DNA of 40,036 nucleotides, taken from NCBI GenBank assembly GCA_030041335.1, contig JASHOB010000128.1, forward strand, positions 1-40,036, read 5' to 3'. A model generated the notes under the pieces. It saw only the letters and a list, made by a program, of their open reading frames with translations. It was not told where the DNA came from and made no database searches. Positions 15,648 to 24,425 of the stretch are shown here, in pieces. A program made the translations under genes and the position numbers. The stretch comes from Alphaproteobacteria bacterium (GTDB lineage Bacteria; Pseudomonadota; Alphaproteobacteria; ATCC43930; CGMCC-115725). Position 1 is the first letter of the stretch. Each line of letters starts with the position of its first letter.

Positions 15648-17411
15648 TCAAACCAGAACCATGCCCTCTTCGGATGCCGGCGCGGCGGCTTTGTCCTTAG
15701 GACCGAGCAGGATTTCGTTGTGCGCCGCACCCGAAGGGATCATCGGAAAGCAATTCTCTGTCGGGTCGACCGCGATGTCGGCGATCACGGCGCCGTCATG
15801 CGCCAGCATCGCCGTGATGACGTCGTCGACCTCCTCGGGCTTGGTGGCGCGCAAGCCCTTGGCACCGAATGCCTCGGCCAGCTTGACAAAATCAGGCAGG
15901 GCCGCGGTGTAGCTTTCCGAATAGCGGGCGCCATGCATCAATTCCTGCCATTGCCGGACCATGCCCATATACTGATTGTTGATGATGAAGGCCTTCACCG
16001 GCAGGCTGTACTGCGCGATGGTCGACATTTCCTGGATGTTCATCAGGATCGACGCCTCGCCGGCGATGTCGATCACCAGCGCTTCGGGATGCGCGACCTG
16101 GACTCCGAGCGCAGCAGGCAGGCCGTACCCCATGGTGCCAAGCCCGCCGGAGGTCATCCAATGCATCGGGGCATCGAACTTGAAAAGCTGTGCCGCCCAC
16201 ATCTGGTGCTGACCGACCTCGGTGGTGATATAGACCGGCTTGCTGCCGCGCGTCAGCGCGTAGAGCCGCTCGATTGCGTACTGCGGTTTGATGACCGTAT
16301 CCGACTTCTCGTAGCGCAGCGATTGCCGGGCCTTCCAGCCGTCGATCTCTTTCCACCATTTGGCGAGATGTGCCTTGTCGGGCTTGAAGCGTCTGGCTCT
16401 GAGCTGTGCCAGCAACGCCTCCAGCGCCGCGGCGGCGTCGCCGATCACCGGCACATCGACGCGGATGTTCTTGTTGATCGAGGACGGATCGATATCGATG
16501 TGCACTTTCTTCGAGCCGGGTGAAAACGCGCTGACCTTGCCGGTGACACGGTCATCGAAACGGGCGCCGACATTGATCATCACGTCGCAATCGTGCATTG
16601 CGAGATTGGCTTCGTAAGTACCGTGCATGCCGACCAGGCCAAGGAAGCGCGGATCCGATGCCGGCAACGCGCCCAGTCCCATCAAGGTGAGGGTGCAGGG
16701 AAAGCCGGTGAGCTGCACCAGCTCGACGAACAGTTTGCACGCCTTGGGACCGGAGTTGATGAGCCCGCCGCCGCCGTACAATATCGGCTTTCTCGCATTG
16801 ACGATCAGCTCGGCGGCGGCGGCGATCCGCGCCGGATCGGGTTTGGTCTGCGGCTGATAGCGACGGTGCGCTTGCTCGTCCGGCTCGCGATAGGTGCCGG
16901 TGGCCATCAGGACATCCTTGGGAAGGTCGACCACCACAGGCCCAGGCCGGCCGGTGCGCGCGACATAGAAGGCCTCGTGCATGGTGTGGGCCAGTTCATT
17001 CACGTCCTTCACCAGGTAATTGTGCTTGGTGCAGGGACGGGTGATTCCGGTGGTGTCGGCTTCCTGGAAAGCATCGTTGCCGATCAGATGGGTCGGCACC
17101 TGGCCGGTCAAACACACGAGCGGCACGGAATCCATGAGAGCATCGGTGAGGCCGGTGACCGCATTGGTCGCTCCCGGGCCACTGGTCACCAGCACCGCGC
17201 CAACCTTGCCGGTCGACCGCGCATAACCCTCCGCGGCATGGACGGCGCCCTGCTCATGCCGCACCAGAATATGGCGCAACCGGTTTTGCTTGAACAACGC
17301 ATCATAGATCGGAAGGACGGCGCCGCCGGGATAACCGAAAACGACCTCAACGCCCTGGTCCACCAAGGCCTTGATGACCATTTCGGCTCCCAACATCTCA
17401 CTCGCGGCCAT
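15648..17411 (-). CDS. ilvB: Acetolactate synthase catalytic (large) subunit
   Basis: A 587-residue ThDP- and FAD-dependent enzyme that condenses pyruvate with pyruvate or 2-oxobutyrate, the first common step of branched-chain synthesis. The N-terminal Pyr domain has VFGYPGGAVLPIYDAL and the catalytic-Glu region (ILVRHEQGAVHAAEGYAR). The central FAD-binding domain spans about 195-335. The PP domain has the ThDP/Mg motif starting at GDxx-type DIAGEASILMN with the downstream NNQYMGMVRQWQ. The ATG at 17411 has GAGGAG upstream; the longer frame to 17498 starts at a TTG within a likely promoter. It leads ilvH and ilvC. Confidence 0.98.
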   Translation of the reverse strand: MAASEMLGAEMVIKALVDQGVEVVFGYPGGAVLPIYDALFKQNRLRHILVRHEQGAVHAAEGYARSTGKVGAVLVTSGPGATNAVTGLTDALMDSVPLVCLTGQVPTHLIGNDAFQEADTTGITRPCTKHNYLVKDVNELAHTMHEAFYVARTGRPGPVVVDLPKDVLMATGTYREPDEQAHRRYQPQTKPDPARIAAAAELIVNARKPILYGGGGLINSGPKACKLFVELVQLTGFPCTLTLMGLGALPASDPRFLGLVGMHGTYEANLAMHDCDVMINVGARFDDRVTGKVSAFSPGSKKVHIDIDPSSINKNIRVDVPVIGDAAAALEALLAQLRARRFKPDKAHLAKWWKEIDGWKARQSLRYEKSDTVIKPQYAIERLYALTRGSKPVYITTEVGQHQMWAAQLFKFDAPMHWMTSGGLGTMGYGLPAALGVQVAHPEALVIDIAGEASILMNIQEMSTIAQYSLPVKAFIINNQYMGMVRQWQELMHGARYSESYTAALPDFVKLAEAFGAKGLRATKPEEVDDVITAMLAHDGAVIADIAVDPTENCFPMIPSGAAHNEILLGPKDKAAAPASEEGMVLV

Positions 17412-17469
17412 GATGCCACTCCTCGATGCCGAATTTTGCACTGCGATAGCCCGCCGGCGTGAGCGCGCC

Positions 17470-17498
17470 AAACTAATGAGGTCGTCTTTCAGGGTCAA
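17470..17498 (-). promoter_or_regulatory. Possible promoter for ilvB-ilvH-ilvC
   Basis: In the 90-bp miaA-ilvB spacer the minus strand has TTGACC (17498-17493, 5 of 6 to the -35 consensus), a 17-bp spacer and TAGTTT (17475-17470, 3 of 6). The weak -10 keeps this tentative. It would allow ilv expression apart from the upstream miaA gene. Confidence 0.3.
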
Positions 17499-17501
17499 CC
17501 G

Positions 17502-18434
17502 TCATCGGCGAATAAATGAAAAAATCTCGGGTAACAATCTTTCCGAAAATTGCTCGACGACTATTCTTTTTTGCAGGTTTCGCGTCTCCGGCAATTGCCG
17601 CTGGAACCAGGTGAGTTGCCGCTTGACGTAATTGCGGGTCGCCTGTTGCGCTGCAGCAATCGCGCACTCCCGGTCGCTGTCGCCGCGAAGCCAAGCCGCC
17701 AGTTCACGCACGCCCAGTGCCCGCATAGCGGGTAGCGCGGGATCGAGTTCACGATCGAGCAAGGCCTGGACTTCGGCCGCGGCGCCACGGGTGACCATAT
17801 CGAGAAAACGCGCATCGCAAGCGGCGTAGAGCCGGTCGCGCGGCGGCAGCAGGACGATGGCTTGCGCCAAAAAACCCGGCACAACAGGATGATCGCGCTG
17901 CCAATCGCCGAGCGTGCGGCCGGTGGCGATCGCCACCTCGTAGGCGCGGATGACGCGCTGCGTGTCGCCTTGATGGAGACGCGCCGCGGCCTCGGGATCG
18001 AGCCGACCGAGCGTCTGATGAAACGCGGGGGCGCCCAGAGCCGCGTGTAGCGCGCGCGCGGCGCGGCGCACTTCGGGGGGGATCGGTGGCGTCGGCGCGA
18101 GCCCATCAAGCAAAGCCCGGAGATAGAGCCCGGTGCCGCCGACCAGGATCGGCAGGCGGGCGGCGGCGCGGCTGGCCGCGATCTCGGCCATCGCGCGCTG
18201 CCGCCAGGCACCGGCGGAAAAACCCTGGGCCGGATCGATCTCGCCATAGAGCCGGTGTGCCGCGCGCGCCTGCATGGCGGCGTCCGGCTGCGCCGTCAGG
18301 ACCGGCAAACCGCGATAGACCTGCATGCTGTCGGCATTGATGATGGTGCCGCCCAAACGCTCGGCAACCGTCAGTGCGAGCGCCGATTTGCCGCTCGCGG
18401 TCGGTCCCGCCACGATGAGAATTTCATCGTTCAT
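17502..18434 (-). CDS. miaA: tRNA dimethylallyltransferase
   Basis: A 310-residue enzyme that transfers a dimethylallyl group to the N6 of A37 in tRNAs reading UNN codons. The P-loop is G10-PTASGKS17, followed by the typical INADSMQVYRGLPVLTAQP and the ARLPILVGGTGLYLRALLDGLAP stretch. The C-terminal part contains the ATRNYVKRQLTWFQRQ helix. The ATG at 18434 gives the family-standard N-terminus; the frame extends to 18554, but that extension is Arg-rich and unlike the family. It is divergent from serB with only 29 bp between starts, and its stop is 90 bp upstream of ilvB on the same strand. Confidence 0.96.
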   Translation of the reverse strand: MNDEILIVAGPTASGKSALALTVAERLGGTIINADSMQVYRGLPVLTAQPDAAMQARAAHRLYGEIDPAQGFSAGAWRQRAMAEIAASRAAARLPILVGGTGLYLRALLDGLAPTPPIPPEVRRAARALHAALGAPAFHQTLGRLDPEAAARLHQGDTQRVIRAYEVAIATGRTLGDWQRDHPVVPGFLAQAIVLLPPRDRLYAACDARFLDMVTRGAAAEVQALLDRELDPALPAMRALGVRELAAWLRGDSDRECAIAAAQQATRNYVKRQLTWFQRQLPETRNLQKRIVVEQFSERLLPEIFSFIRR

Positions 18435-18463
18435 TTGACGTGAGCATAACGATAAAAGGTGGC

Positions 18464-19324
18464 ATGCCTCATCATGTTCTGACCCTGATCGCCGCCGACA
18501 AGCTCGGCGACGTCGCCACCGACATTGGGCGGCGGCTCGGCGGCGATGTTGCATGGTTGGCGCCCGACCGCGCCGCCGACATTTTTTTTGACGGTGATCC
18601 GGCGAGGGTAGTGCAGCTCGTGCGGCGCCTTGGCGCCGCCGTCGATGCGATCATTCAGCCTTTGGCCGATCGCCGCAAGGCGCTGCTGGTCGCCGACATG
18701 GAATCGACGGCGATCCAAAACGAGATGCTCGACGAGATGGCCGATCTCATCGGCCTCAAGGACCGCGTCGCCGAGATCACCCATCGCACCATGAACGGGG
18801 AGCTCGATTTCGCCGCAAGCCTCGAGGCGCGGGTCGCCTTGTTCGCCGGCCAGCCCGAAACGCTCCTGGCACAGGCATCGAAGCGCATCCGCATCACTTC
18901 CGGCGCCGCGACGTTGGTGCGCACCATGCGGCGGCACGGCGCGCACACCGTGCTGGTCTCCGGCGGTTTCCGCGCCTTTTCCAGGGAGGTGCGCGACGCG
19001 CTGGGCTTCGAGCGCGATTGTGCCAACGAGTTGGTCGTCGACCGCGGCACGATTACGGGCAAGGTGCGCGAACCGATACTCGACGCGGCCGGTAAAGCGG
19101 TTGTGCTGCGCCGCTGTGCCGACGAGTTCGGCGTACCCCTGGCACAGACCCTAGCCGTCGGCGACGGCGCCAATGACCTGCCGATGCTCGCGGCGGCCGG
19201 GATCGGCATCGCCTATCATGCCAAGCCGCATGTCCAGGCGCACATCGCGCATCACATCGATCATGCCGACCTGACCGCGTTGCTTTATCTGCAAGGCTAC
19301 CGCATCAGCGACTTTGCGACTTAA
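18464..19324 (+). CDS. serB: Phosphoserine phosphatase
   Basis: A 286-residue HAD-family enzyme that dephosphorylates phosphoserine, the last step of serine synthesis. The HAD nucleophile motif is D78-M-E80-S-T82; motif II is the Ser in VLVSGGFRAF, and motif III/IV is GKAVVLRR with VGDGANDLPML. An ACT-like N-terminal segment (about 1-65) precedes the HAD core. The ATG at 18464 has AAAAGGTGG 1 base ahead of its C-spacer and gives MPHHVLTLIA, the usual start; an in-frame GTG at 18440 is less likely. It is divergent from miaA. Confidence 0.96.
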   Translation: MPHHVLTLIAADKLGDVATDIGRRLGGDVAWLAPDRAADIFFDGDPARVVQLVRRLGAAVDAIIQPLADRRKALLVADMESTAIQNEMLDEMADLIGLKDRVAEITHRTMNGELDFAASLEARVALFAGQPETLLAQASKRIRITSGAATLVRTMRRHGAHTVLVSGGFRAFSREVRDALGFERDCANELVVDRGTITGKVREPILDAAGKAVVLRRCADEFGVPLAQTLAVGDGANDLPMLAAAGIGIAYHAKPHVQAHIAHHIDHADLTALLYLQGYRISDFAT

Positions 19325-19428
19325 ACGCCGGCAACCTGCCTGTCGTCCGATGCGGCACCGATCATTTTCAAAGGCATGGCCGTTTCCGGCCCTCATCGCT
19401 AATATCAGGGTCAAAACGGGAGCGCTAA

Positions 19429-20634
19429 ATGGACTTCGCTTATTCCGCCAAGGTCAGGGAATTGCAGGACCGGCTCGGCCGCTTCATGGACGAGCATGTC
19501 TACCCGAACGAGCGCCGCTACGATGAAGGCATTGCGCCCGATGCGCACTGGCAGCCGCGGCCGATTGTCGAAGACCTGAAGCCGAAAGCGCGCGCCGCTG
19601 GGTTGTGGAATCTGTTCCTCCCCGAATCGGAGGATGGTGCCGGTCTCACCAATCTCGAATATGCGCCGCTGTGCGAAATCATGGGCCGCGTTGCCTGGGC
19701 GTCGGAAGTGTTCAATTGTTCGGCACCCGACACGGGCAACATGGAGGTGTTGGCACGCTACGGCACCGAGGCACAGAAGAAGCAATGGCTCGTGCCGCTG
19801 CTCGAGGGCAAAATCCGCTCCGGGTTCGCCATGACCGAGCCGGCGGTTGCGTCTTCCGACGCCACCAATATCGAATCGAGCATTCGCCGCGACGGCGACC
19901 ATTATGTGATCAACGGCCGCAAATGGTGGACCTCGGGGGCTCCCGATCCGCGCTGCAAGATCCTGATCTTTATGGGCAAGACCTCGCCCAACAATCCGGA
20001 CAAGTACAAACAGCAATCGATGATCCTGGTGCCGAAGGACACGCCGGGGGTGACGGTTCGACGCTGGCTGCCGGTTTTTGGTTATGACGATGCACCGCAC
20101 GGCCATGCCGAGGTCGATTTCGTTGATGTCCGCGTGCCGGCCTCCAACATGCTGCTCGGCGAAGGTCGCGGCTTTGAGATCGCGCAGGGCCGCCTCGGCC
20201 CCGGCCGCATCCACCATTGCATGCGTGCCATCGGTCAGGCCGAGTATGCGCTCGAAAAAATGTGCAAGCGGGTCAAGTCCCGCGTCGCCTTCGGCCGCCC
20301 GATTGCCGAACAAACGGTGACGCTCGAGCGCATCGCCGAGGCGCGCGTCATGATCGAGCAATGTCGACTGTTGGTGTTGAAGGCCGCCTATATGATGGAC
20401 ACCGAGGGGAACAAGGCGGCACGCGCAGAAATTGCAATGATCAAGGTCGCGGCCCCCAACATGCTGTGCAAGGTTCTCGATTGGGCGATCCAGGCGCACG
20501 GTGGCGGGGGTGTTTCCGACGATTTCGGACTGGCCCGCGCCTATGCCCATGCCCGAACGCTACGCCTGGTCGACGGACCGGACGAAGTGCACCGCAATCA
20601 GATCGGGCGGTTGGAGCTGCGAAAATATAACTAG
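19429..20634 (+). CDS. Acyl-CoA dehydrogenase (ACAD10/11-like group)
   Basis: A 401-residue flavoprotein that would form the enoyl-CoA double bond in fatty-acid or branched acyl-CoA breakdown. N-terminal helical domain about 1-125 ([22 protein letters not shown]), middle beta domain about 126-235 ([15 protein letters not shown], the flavin/substrate contact) and C-terminal helical domain ([48 protein letters not shown]). The ending resembles the ACAD10/11-type group. A GGGAG site precedes the ATG. It follows serB by 104 bp and its stop overlaps the hpnK-like stop by 4 bp. Substrate not inferable. Confidence 0.93.
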   Translation: MDFAYSAKVRELQDRLGRFMDEHVYPNERRYDEGIAPDAHWQPRPIVEDLKPKARAAGLWNLFLPESEDGAGLTNLEYAPLCEIMGRVAWASEVFNCSAPDTGNMEVLARYGTEAQKKQWLVPLLEGKIRSGFAMTEPAVASSDATNIESSIRRDGDHYVINGRKWWTSGAPDPRCKILIFMGKTSPNNPDKYKQQSMILVPKDTPGVTVRRWLPVFGYDDAPHGHAEVDFVDVRVPASNMLLGEGRGFEIAQGRLGPGRIHHCMRAIGQAEYALEKMCKRVKSRVAFGRPIAEQTVTLERIAEARVMIEQCRLLVLKAAYMMDTEGNKAARAEIAMIKVAAPNMLCKVLDWAIQAHGGGGVSDDFGLARAYAHARTLRLVDGPDEVHRNQIGRLELRKYN

Positions 20635-21407
20635 AGGGCGGCGAAGGCGATCGGTTTGATCCCAAGCTGCCGGAGCGATGCCGCGACGCGCGGTTCAACC
20701 AGCGTCTGGTGCTCGATATTCCCTTGCGACGGATGGAAATAGATCTCGCTGACGCCGTCCGGCAGGTGCGTCAATAGTTTCTGCGTCCGCTCAGAATCCA
20801 TTGCGCCGCTGTGACGGAGGCCCAGTTGCCAGTCGTTGTGGCTGATCCCGGCACGCTCGAGGCGACGGCGCAATGAAGCAACGAACGGCTGCACGACCAA
20901 ATTGCCGAGACCGACGGTCGGCTCTCGCGGCACCCGAACGGCTCGGATGCCGAACTCGGGCGCCAGTTCGATGACGATATCGCGGATTGTCGGATGGAGA
21001 TGGAGATGGTGATGCGCGTTGACATGGTCGAGCGCGAGCCCGGTGGCGCGAAACGCCTCAAGCTGTGCGCGGATTTCGGCCGCTGCCTGTCGCCGCGCCG
21101 CGGCGCTCAAATAAATCCGCGCACCGACCGGTACCAGGGCGTTGCGAAATCGACCGCTCGCATCGACCAGGCCAACCAATTGTTCGGGCGGCAGCAGCGG
21201 TCTGCCGTCCACCAGCACAAGATGAAGCCCGACGCCCAGGCTCGGAATTCTTCGAGCACGCGCGATCGCGTCGGCCGCCGCGTCGCCACCGACCATCAGG
21301 CTCGCCGCGCTCAAAATACCGCGACGATGCGCGTCCTCGACGGCTGCATTGACCGCGGGTGACATGCCGAAATCGTCCGCCGTGACAATGAGCCGCCTCA
21401 TCGCCAT
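20631..21407 (-). CDS. hpnK: ChbG/HpnK-family deacetylase
   Basis: A 258-residue member of the YdjC/ChbG family of metal-dependent carbohydrate deacetylases. It opens with [17 protein letters not shown], whose paired Asp is a metal-binding signature, then [15 protein letters not shown] and the His-rich [13 protein letters not shown] metal site. These blocks resemble HpnK, the hopanoid-associated member. HpnK is usually found with other hpn genes; none is seen here, so the substrate may be a different acetylated sugar lipid. I chose the ATG at 21407, with 21401 and 21428 also possible. It faces a glycosyltransferase and a PIG-L deacetylase across a 350-bp spacer. Confidence 0.85.
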   Translation of the reverse strand: MAMRRLIVTADDFGMSPAVNAAVEDAHRRGILSAASLMVGGDAAADAIARARRIPSLGVGLHLVLVDGRPLLPPEQLVGLVDASGRFRNALVPVGARIYLSAAARRQAAAEIRAQLEAFRATGLALDHVNAHHHLHLHPTIRDIVIELAPEFGIRAVRVPREPTVGLGNLVVQPFVASLRRRLERAGISHNDWQLGLRHSGAMDSERTQKLLTHLPDGVSEIYFHPSQGNIEHQTLVEPRVAASLRQLGIKPIAFAAL

Positions 21408-21762
21408 ATCGTAGCGGAGTGGCGGCAATTTCCCTAGTCTCGCACCCTTTGTGAAAACCCCGACCGCGATGCCCTGGCGTGCCGGCGGTACCGATGAATT
21501 TCAACCTTCCCCGCCAATTCTCCACCGGCATCGCGGGGCCATGTTCTCGGCTGATCGCGATCCTCGCCAGGCATTTCGCGCCGCTGCTGTTCGACGGGAA
21601 GACGGGCGGCCCCGCCGCGCATCGCCAATAGTTGATGAAACCTGCGATTGAGCCGGCTCCTCTTGTCCACTTGAGTTGGCTTCGCCATACTTCGGGGAGC
21701 GTAAAAACCGTCCCTCGGTTGTTATTTGCGATTAGCCTGCTTCCGTTCGACAATTCGTGACC
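21408..21762. other. Divergent spacer between hpnK-like gene and glycosyltransferase
   Basis: No gene is supported in these roughly 350 bp. Minus and plus frames of 60-85 codons are present but have no recognisable motif and look like chance frames in GC-rich DNA. Promoters for both divergent genes should lie here. A TTGCGA/17 bp/GACAAT pair (21726-21754) is the best plus-strand candidate, but it would place transcription start almost at the glycosyltransferase ATG. Confidence 0.4.
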
Positions 21763-23079
21763 ATGATGGATACGCGGACCCTGCAAACTCCGGCATTGTT
21801 TCGGGTCCGCGGCCGCCGCCGGTTGCGGATTGGCGTTCTGGTTGATCTCCCTCTCGGGATGTCGGCGGGCGGTCATGTCAGGTGCTGGGAGCGGCTGGCA
21901 GAGGCAGCGTGCGATTTTACCGAGGAGATCGATGTCACCGTCCATTTTATGGGCACCGAGACGGCGCGCCACGATCTAGGCGAGACCGTGCGTTATCACA
22001 TCGAGCCGCCGGTATTCAGCACCAGCCGCCTGCCGTTCCTGTCGCACGTACCCGATCACACCGATTTAGCGCCATGGCACCCGCGGCTCGCGCGTTGTCT
22101 CTCGGACTACGACGTTATCCACTCGACCGATGCTTATTTCGCCTACGCCAAGACAGCGATGGTGTTCGGCCGACGTTACAACATCCCGATCGTCAATTCG
22201 GTACATACCAATACGCCCGAATATGCTCGTCTCTTCACGGTCCAGACCATCGAGCGACTATTCGGCGACTCGATTGTTTCGTCGGTCTTACTGTCACGTT
22301 TGCAGGTCGCGCAGCGCATGGAGCGTCGCATGCTCCGTCAGCTCGCAGCCTACCAGCGGCAATGCGCTTTCGTGTTGGTGTCGCGCCCCGAGCAGCTTGG
22401 CGGCGTACGCGCCATGCTGGGGCAACGCGCCGGATTGTTGCGTCGCGGCATCGACCCGCTCCTATTCCACCCCGCCCGGCGCGACCGCGATTGGCTGTGC
22501 CGGCGCTACGGGATTCCGCCCCAGCGGCTGGTGATTTTCGCCGCCGGGCGACTCAATCGCGGCAAGAATATTCTGCTCCTTGCCGAGGCGGTCGAACTTG
22601 TGCTGCGGCAGGGTGTCGACGCACAGCTGGTCTGCGCCGGCGACGGTGAAGATCGTCCCGCCGTGGTCGAGCGGCTCGGTGCGCGCGCCACGTGCCCGGG
22701 AAGCGTCGACCCAGTGGAGTTAGCGAGACTCTATGCCTCGGCCGATCTGTTCGGGTTGCCGTCGCGCATCGAGGAATCGGCCAATGTCCTGCTCGAGGCC
22801 TTGGCCTCAGGTCTGCCGGTGCTGGTCGCGGGTGACAGCGGCATGGGCCGGGCGGTGCGTGAAAGAGAGACAGGACGGGTCCTACCCGGGGCTGATCCTG
22901 CCTTGTGGGGGCATGCGCTTGCGGAGCTCGCGGCGCACCCGGCGCAGCGGCTCGCCATGGCCCGCGCCGCCCGTCAATACGCCGAACGCTCGGTGCCGTC
23001 TTGGCACGAGGTGCTGGCGCAGGACCTGCTGCCGCGTTGGGCGCAAGCGGTACGGCAGCAACGTCCGGTCGTGGATTAA
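21763..23079 (+). CDS. Glycosyltransferase, GT4-type (GT-B fold)
   Basis: A retaining sugar transferase of about 438 residues. The N-terminal Rossmann-like half holds a glycine-rich acceptor loop (LPLGMSAGGHVRCWERL). The C-terminal half has the nucleotide-sugar site: FAAGRLNRGKNILLLAEA, then a GDGEDRPAVVE stretch, and the GT4 E-x7-E motif (RIEESANVLLEALASGLPVL, about residues 338-357 from the GTG). Two ATGs (21763, 21766) and an upstream GTG (21757) are possible starts. Only 6 bp separate it from the PIG-L deacetylase gene, so the two are an operon. A GT4/PIG-L pair recalls MshA/MshB or BshA/BshB, but acceptor and donor here are unknown. Confidence 0.88.
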   Translation: MMDTRTLQTPALFRVRGRRRLRIGVLVDLPLGMSAGGHVRCWERLAEAACDFTEEIDVTVHFMGTETARHDLGETVRYHIEPPVFSTSRLPFLSHVPDHTDLAPWHPRLARCLSDYDVIHSTDAYFAYAKTAMVFGRRYNIPIVNSVHTNTPEYARLFTVQTIERLFGDSIVSSVLLSRLQVAQRMERRMLRQLAAYQRQCAFVLVSRPEQLGGVRAMLGQRAGLLRRGIDPLLFHPARRDRDWLCRRYGIPPQRLVIFAAGRLNRGKNILLLAEAVELVLRQGVDAQLVCAGDGEDRPAVVERLGARATCPGSVDPVELARLYASADLFGLPSRIEESANVLLEALASGLPVLVAGDSGMGRAVRERETGRVLPGADPALWGHALAELAAHPAQRLAMARAARQYAERSVPSWHEVLAQDLLPRWAQAVRQQRPVVD

Positions 23080-23085
23080 GACGCA

Positions 23086-23841
23086 ATGGCGCGCATCCTG
23101 TTGTTGATCCCGCATCCCGACGACGAGGTGGTCGGCGCCGCCGCGACCATCGTTCGTTGCCGCGGCGCCGGCGACCAGTTTTTCGGCATTTATCTGACCG
23201 ATGGCATTCCCGGCCGCGAACAGCTTTGGTCCTGGGATCGGCCAAGGCGAGCGGCGCGCGCACGGCGGCGGCGTGAGGAAGCGCAAGCCGCGGCGAGCAT
23301 GCTCGGCATCAAAGCGGTTGCGTTTTGCGATTGGCCGGCGCGAACCCTGAAGGCGCATCTCACTGAGGCAACAGCGCACGTCGCCGCCGTGCTCGCCACA
23401 TATGCCATCGACGCAGTATGGGTCTCGGCCTGGGAGGGTGGTCATCAAGATCACGATGTCGCCAACTTCCTTGCGGCGCGGGTCCGCGGCGGGCGGCCGG
23501 TGACCGAATTCGCCGAGTACAATCACGGTGGCGGCACGCTTTGCTGGAACCGGTTCGCCATGCCCAACGGCACCGAGGCAGAAGTGCGACTGACGGCAGC
23601 GGAGACCGCGGCGAAACGGCGGCTGCTCGCGCTTTATCGGTCGGAGAGAGCCAATCTTGCCTTGGCGCGGGTTCAGGTCGAGAGCCGGCGGCCATTGCCG
23701 GTTTACGATTATGGCCGCCCGCCCCACGCCGGAACGCTGCTACGCGAGCGGTTCCATTGGGTCGGGCGGCTGGTGCGTCATCCCCGCGTCGATTTCGAGC
23801 CGAGTGAGGCCATTTACCCGGCGCTTGGACGCCGGCGCTGA
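23086..23841 (+). CDS. PIG-L/LmbE-family N-acetylglucosaminyl deacetylase
   Basis: A 251-residue zinc-dependent deacetylase-like protein. The signature H10-P-D-D13-E appears at the N-terminus after a hydrophobic strand (ARILLLI), and the second zinc motif is H120-Q-D-H123. The family removes the N-acetyl group from GlcNAc units in GPI precursors, mycothiol, bacillithiol and some antibiotics. It directly follows the glycosyltransferase (6 bp), which suggests a transfer-then-deacetylate sequence on one product. Its stop is immediately adjacent to the stop of the converging phosphatase gene. Confidence 0.9.
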   Translation: MARILLLIPHPDDEVVGAAATIVRCRGAGDQFFGIYLTDGIPGREQLWSWDRPRRAARARRRREEAQAAASMLGIKAVAFCDWPARTLKAHLTEATAHVAAVLATYAIDAVWVSAWEGGHQDHDVANFLAARVRGGRPVTEFAEYNHGGGTLCWNRFAMPNGTEAEVRLTAAETAAKRRLLALYRSERANLALARVQVESRRPLPVYDYGRPPHAGTLLRERFHWVGRLVRHPRVDFEPSEAIYPALGRRR

Positions 23842-24420
23842 TCAGACCGCATCGGCGGCAGCCAACTCGCGGGCACGGCCGAGCCTCGCCATGGCGCCGC
23901 GCAATTTGGGCCGCTGCCTGAGTAACTCGCGATAACGCTCGACTGTCGCCGCAATCAATTCCCCGTCGCGCGCCATCATCGCATCGCCCAGCTCGACGAT
24001 GCGCAGATTGGGCCAGGCATGCGGCCGGATCCGCACGACCTCCGCCAGCAGTTCGGCGGCGGTGCGATCCGGTCGCGCCTGCGCCAGCAGCAGAAACGTG
24101 GCCGCACTCGAGCGTGATATGCCCATCTGGCAATGGACCAGCAGATGACCGCTGCGGACATTTGCCAAGCCGCGACCAAATGCCAGAAGCCGTTCGACGT
24201 GCTCGGTCTGCGGCGCTGCAAGTGCCGGATGAGGATCGATAATGTCGTAGAAGCGCAACTCGAGATACTGGCGTGCGCCCAGGGTCGCCAAGGCGTCGGG
24301 AGACGGCCAACCGGGATCGAGCAGCGTCAGGACATGAGTTACGCCGCGATCGCTGTGCGACGGCAACTCGTCGATGCCGCAGATGGTGATCTCGAATGGC
24401 ACTATGGGCTCTGGGGTCAA
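23842..24420 (-). CDS. Dual-specificity/tyrosine-phosphatase-like protein
   Basis: A 192-residue protein with the cysteine-phosphatase signature H96-C97-QMGIS-R103-S, that is HC(x5)R, supplying nucleophile Cys97 and phosphate-binding Arg103. Asp59 or Asp62 in the preceding FYDIIDP loop is a likely general acid. No signal peptide is seen, so it is probably cytosolic. The TTG at 24420 is the longest start, with GAGGGA 11 bases upstream; a GTG at 24402 would also keep the domain. It begins 5 bp after the YkoP-like gene and is probably co-transcribed with it. Substrate unknown: phosphoprotein, phosphoinositide-like or sugar phosphate are all possible. Confidence 0.85.
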   Translation of the reverse strand: MTPEPIVPFEITICGIDELPSHSDRGVTHVLTLLDPGWPSPDALATLGARQYLELRFYDIIDPHPALAAPQTEHVERLLAFGRGLANVRSGHLLVHCQMGISRSSAATFLLLAQARPDRTAAELLAEVVRIRPHAWPNLRIVELGDAMMARDGELIAATVERYRELLRQRPKLRGAMARLGRARELAAADAV

Positions 24421-24425
24421 CGCGG

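Noticed and set aside
17412-17501. Attenuator or T-box ahead of ilvB
   Set aside because: The 90-bp spacer is too short, with no leader peptide or antiterminator structure visible.
21434-21688. Minus-strand 84-codon frame in the hpnK-glycosyltransferase spacer
   Set aside because: Arg-rich composition without family features, overlapped by an equally open plus frame; typical chance frame in GC-rich DNA.
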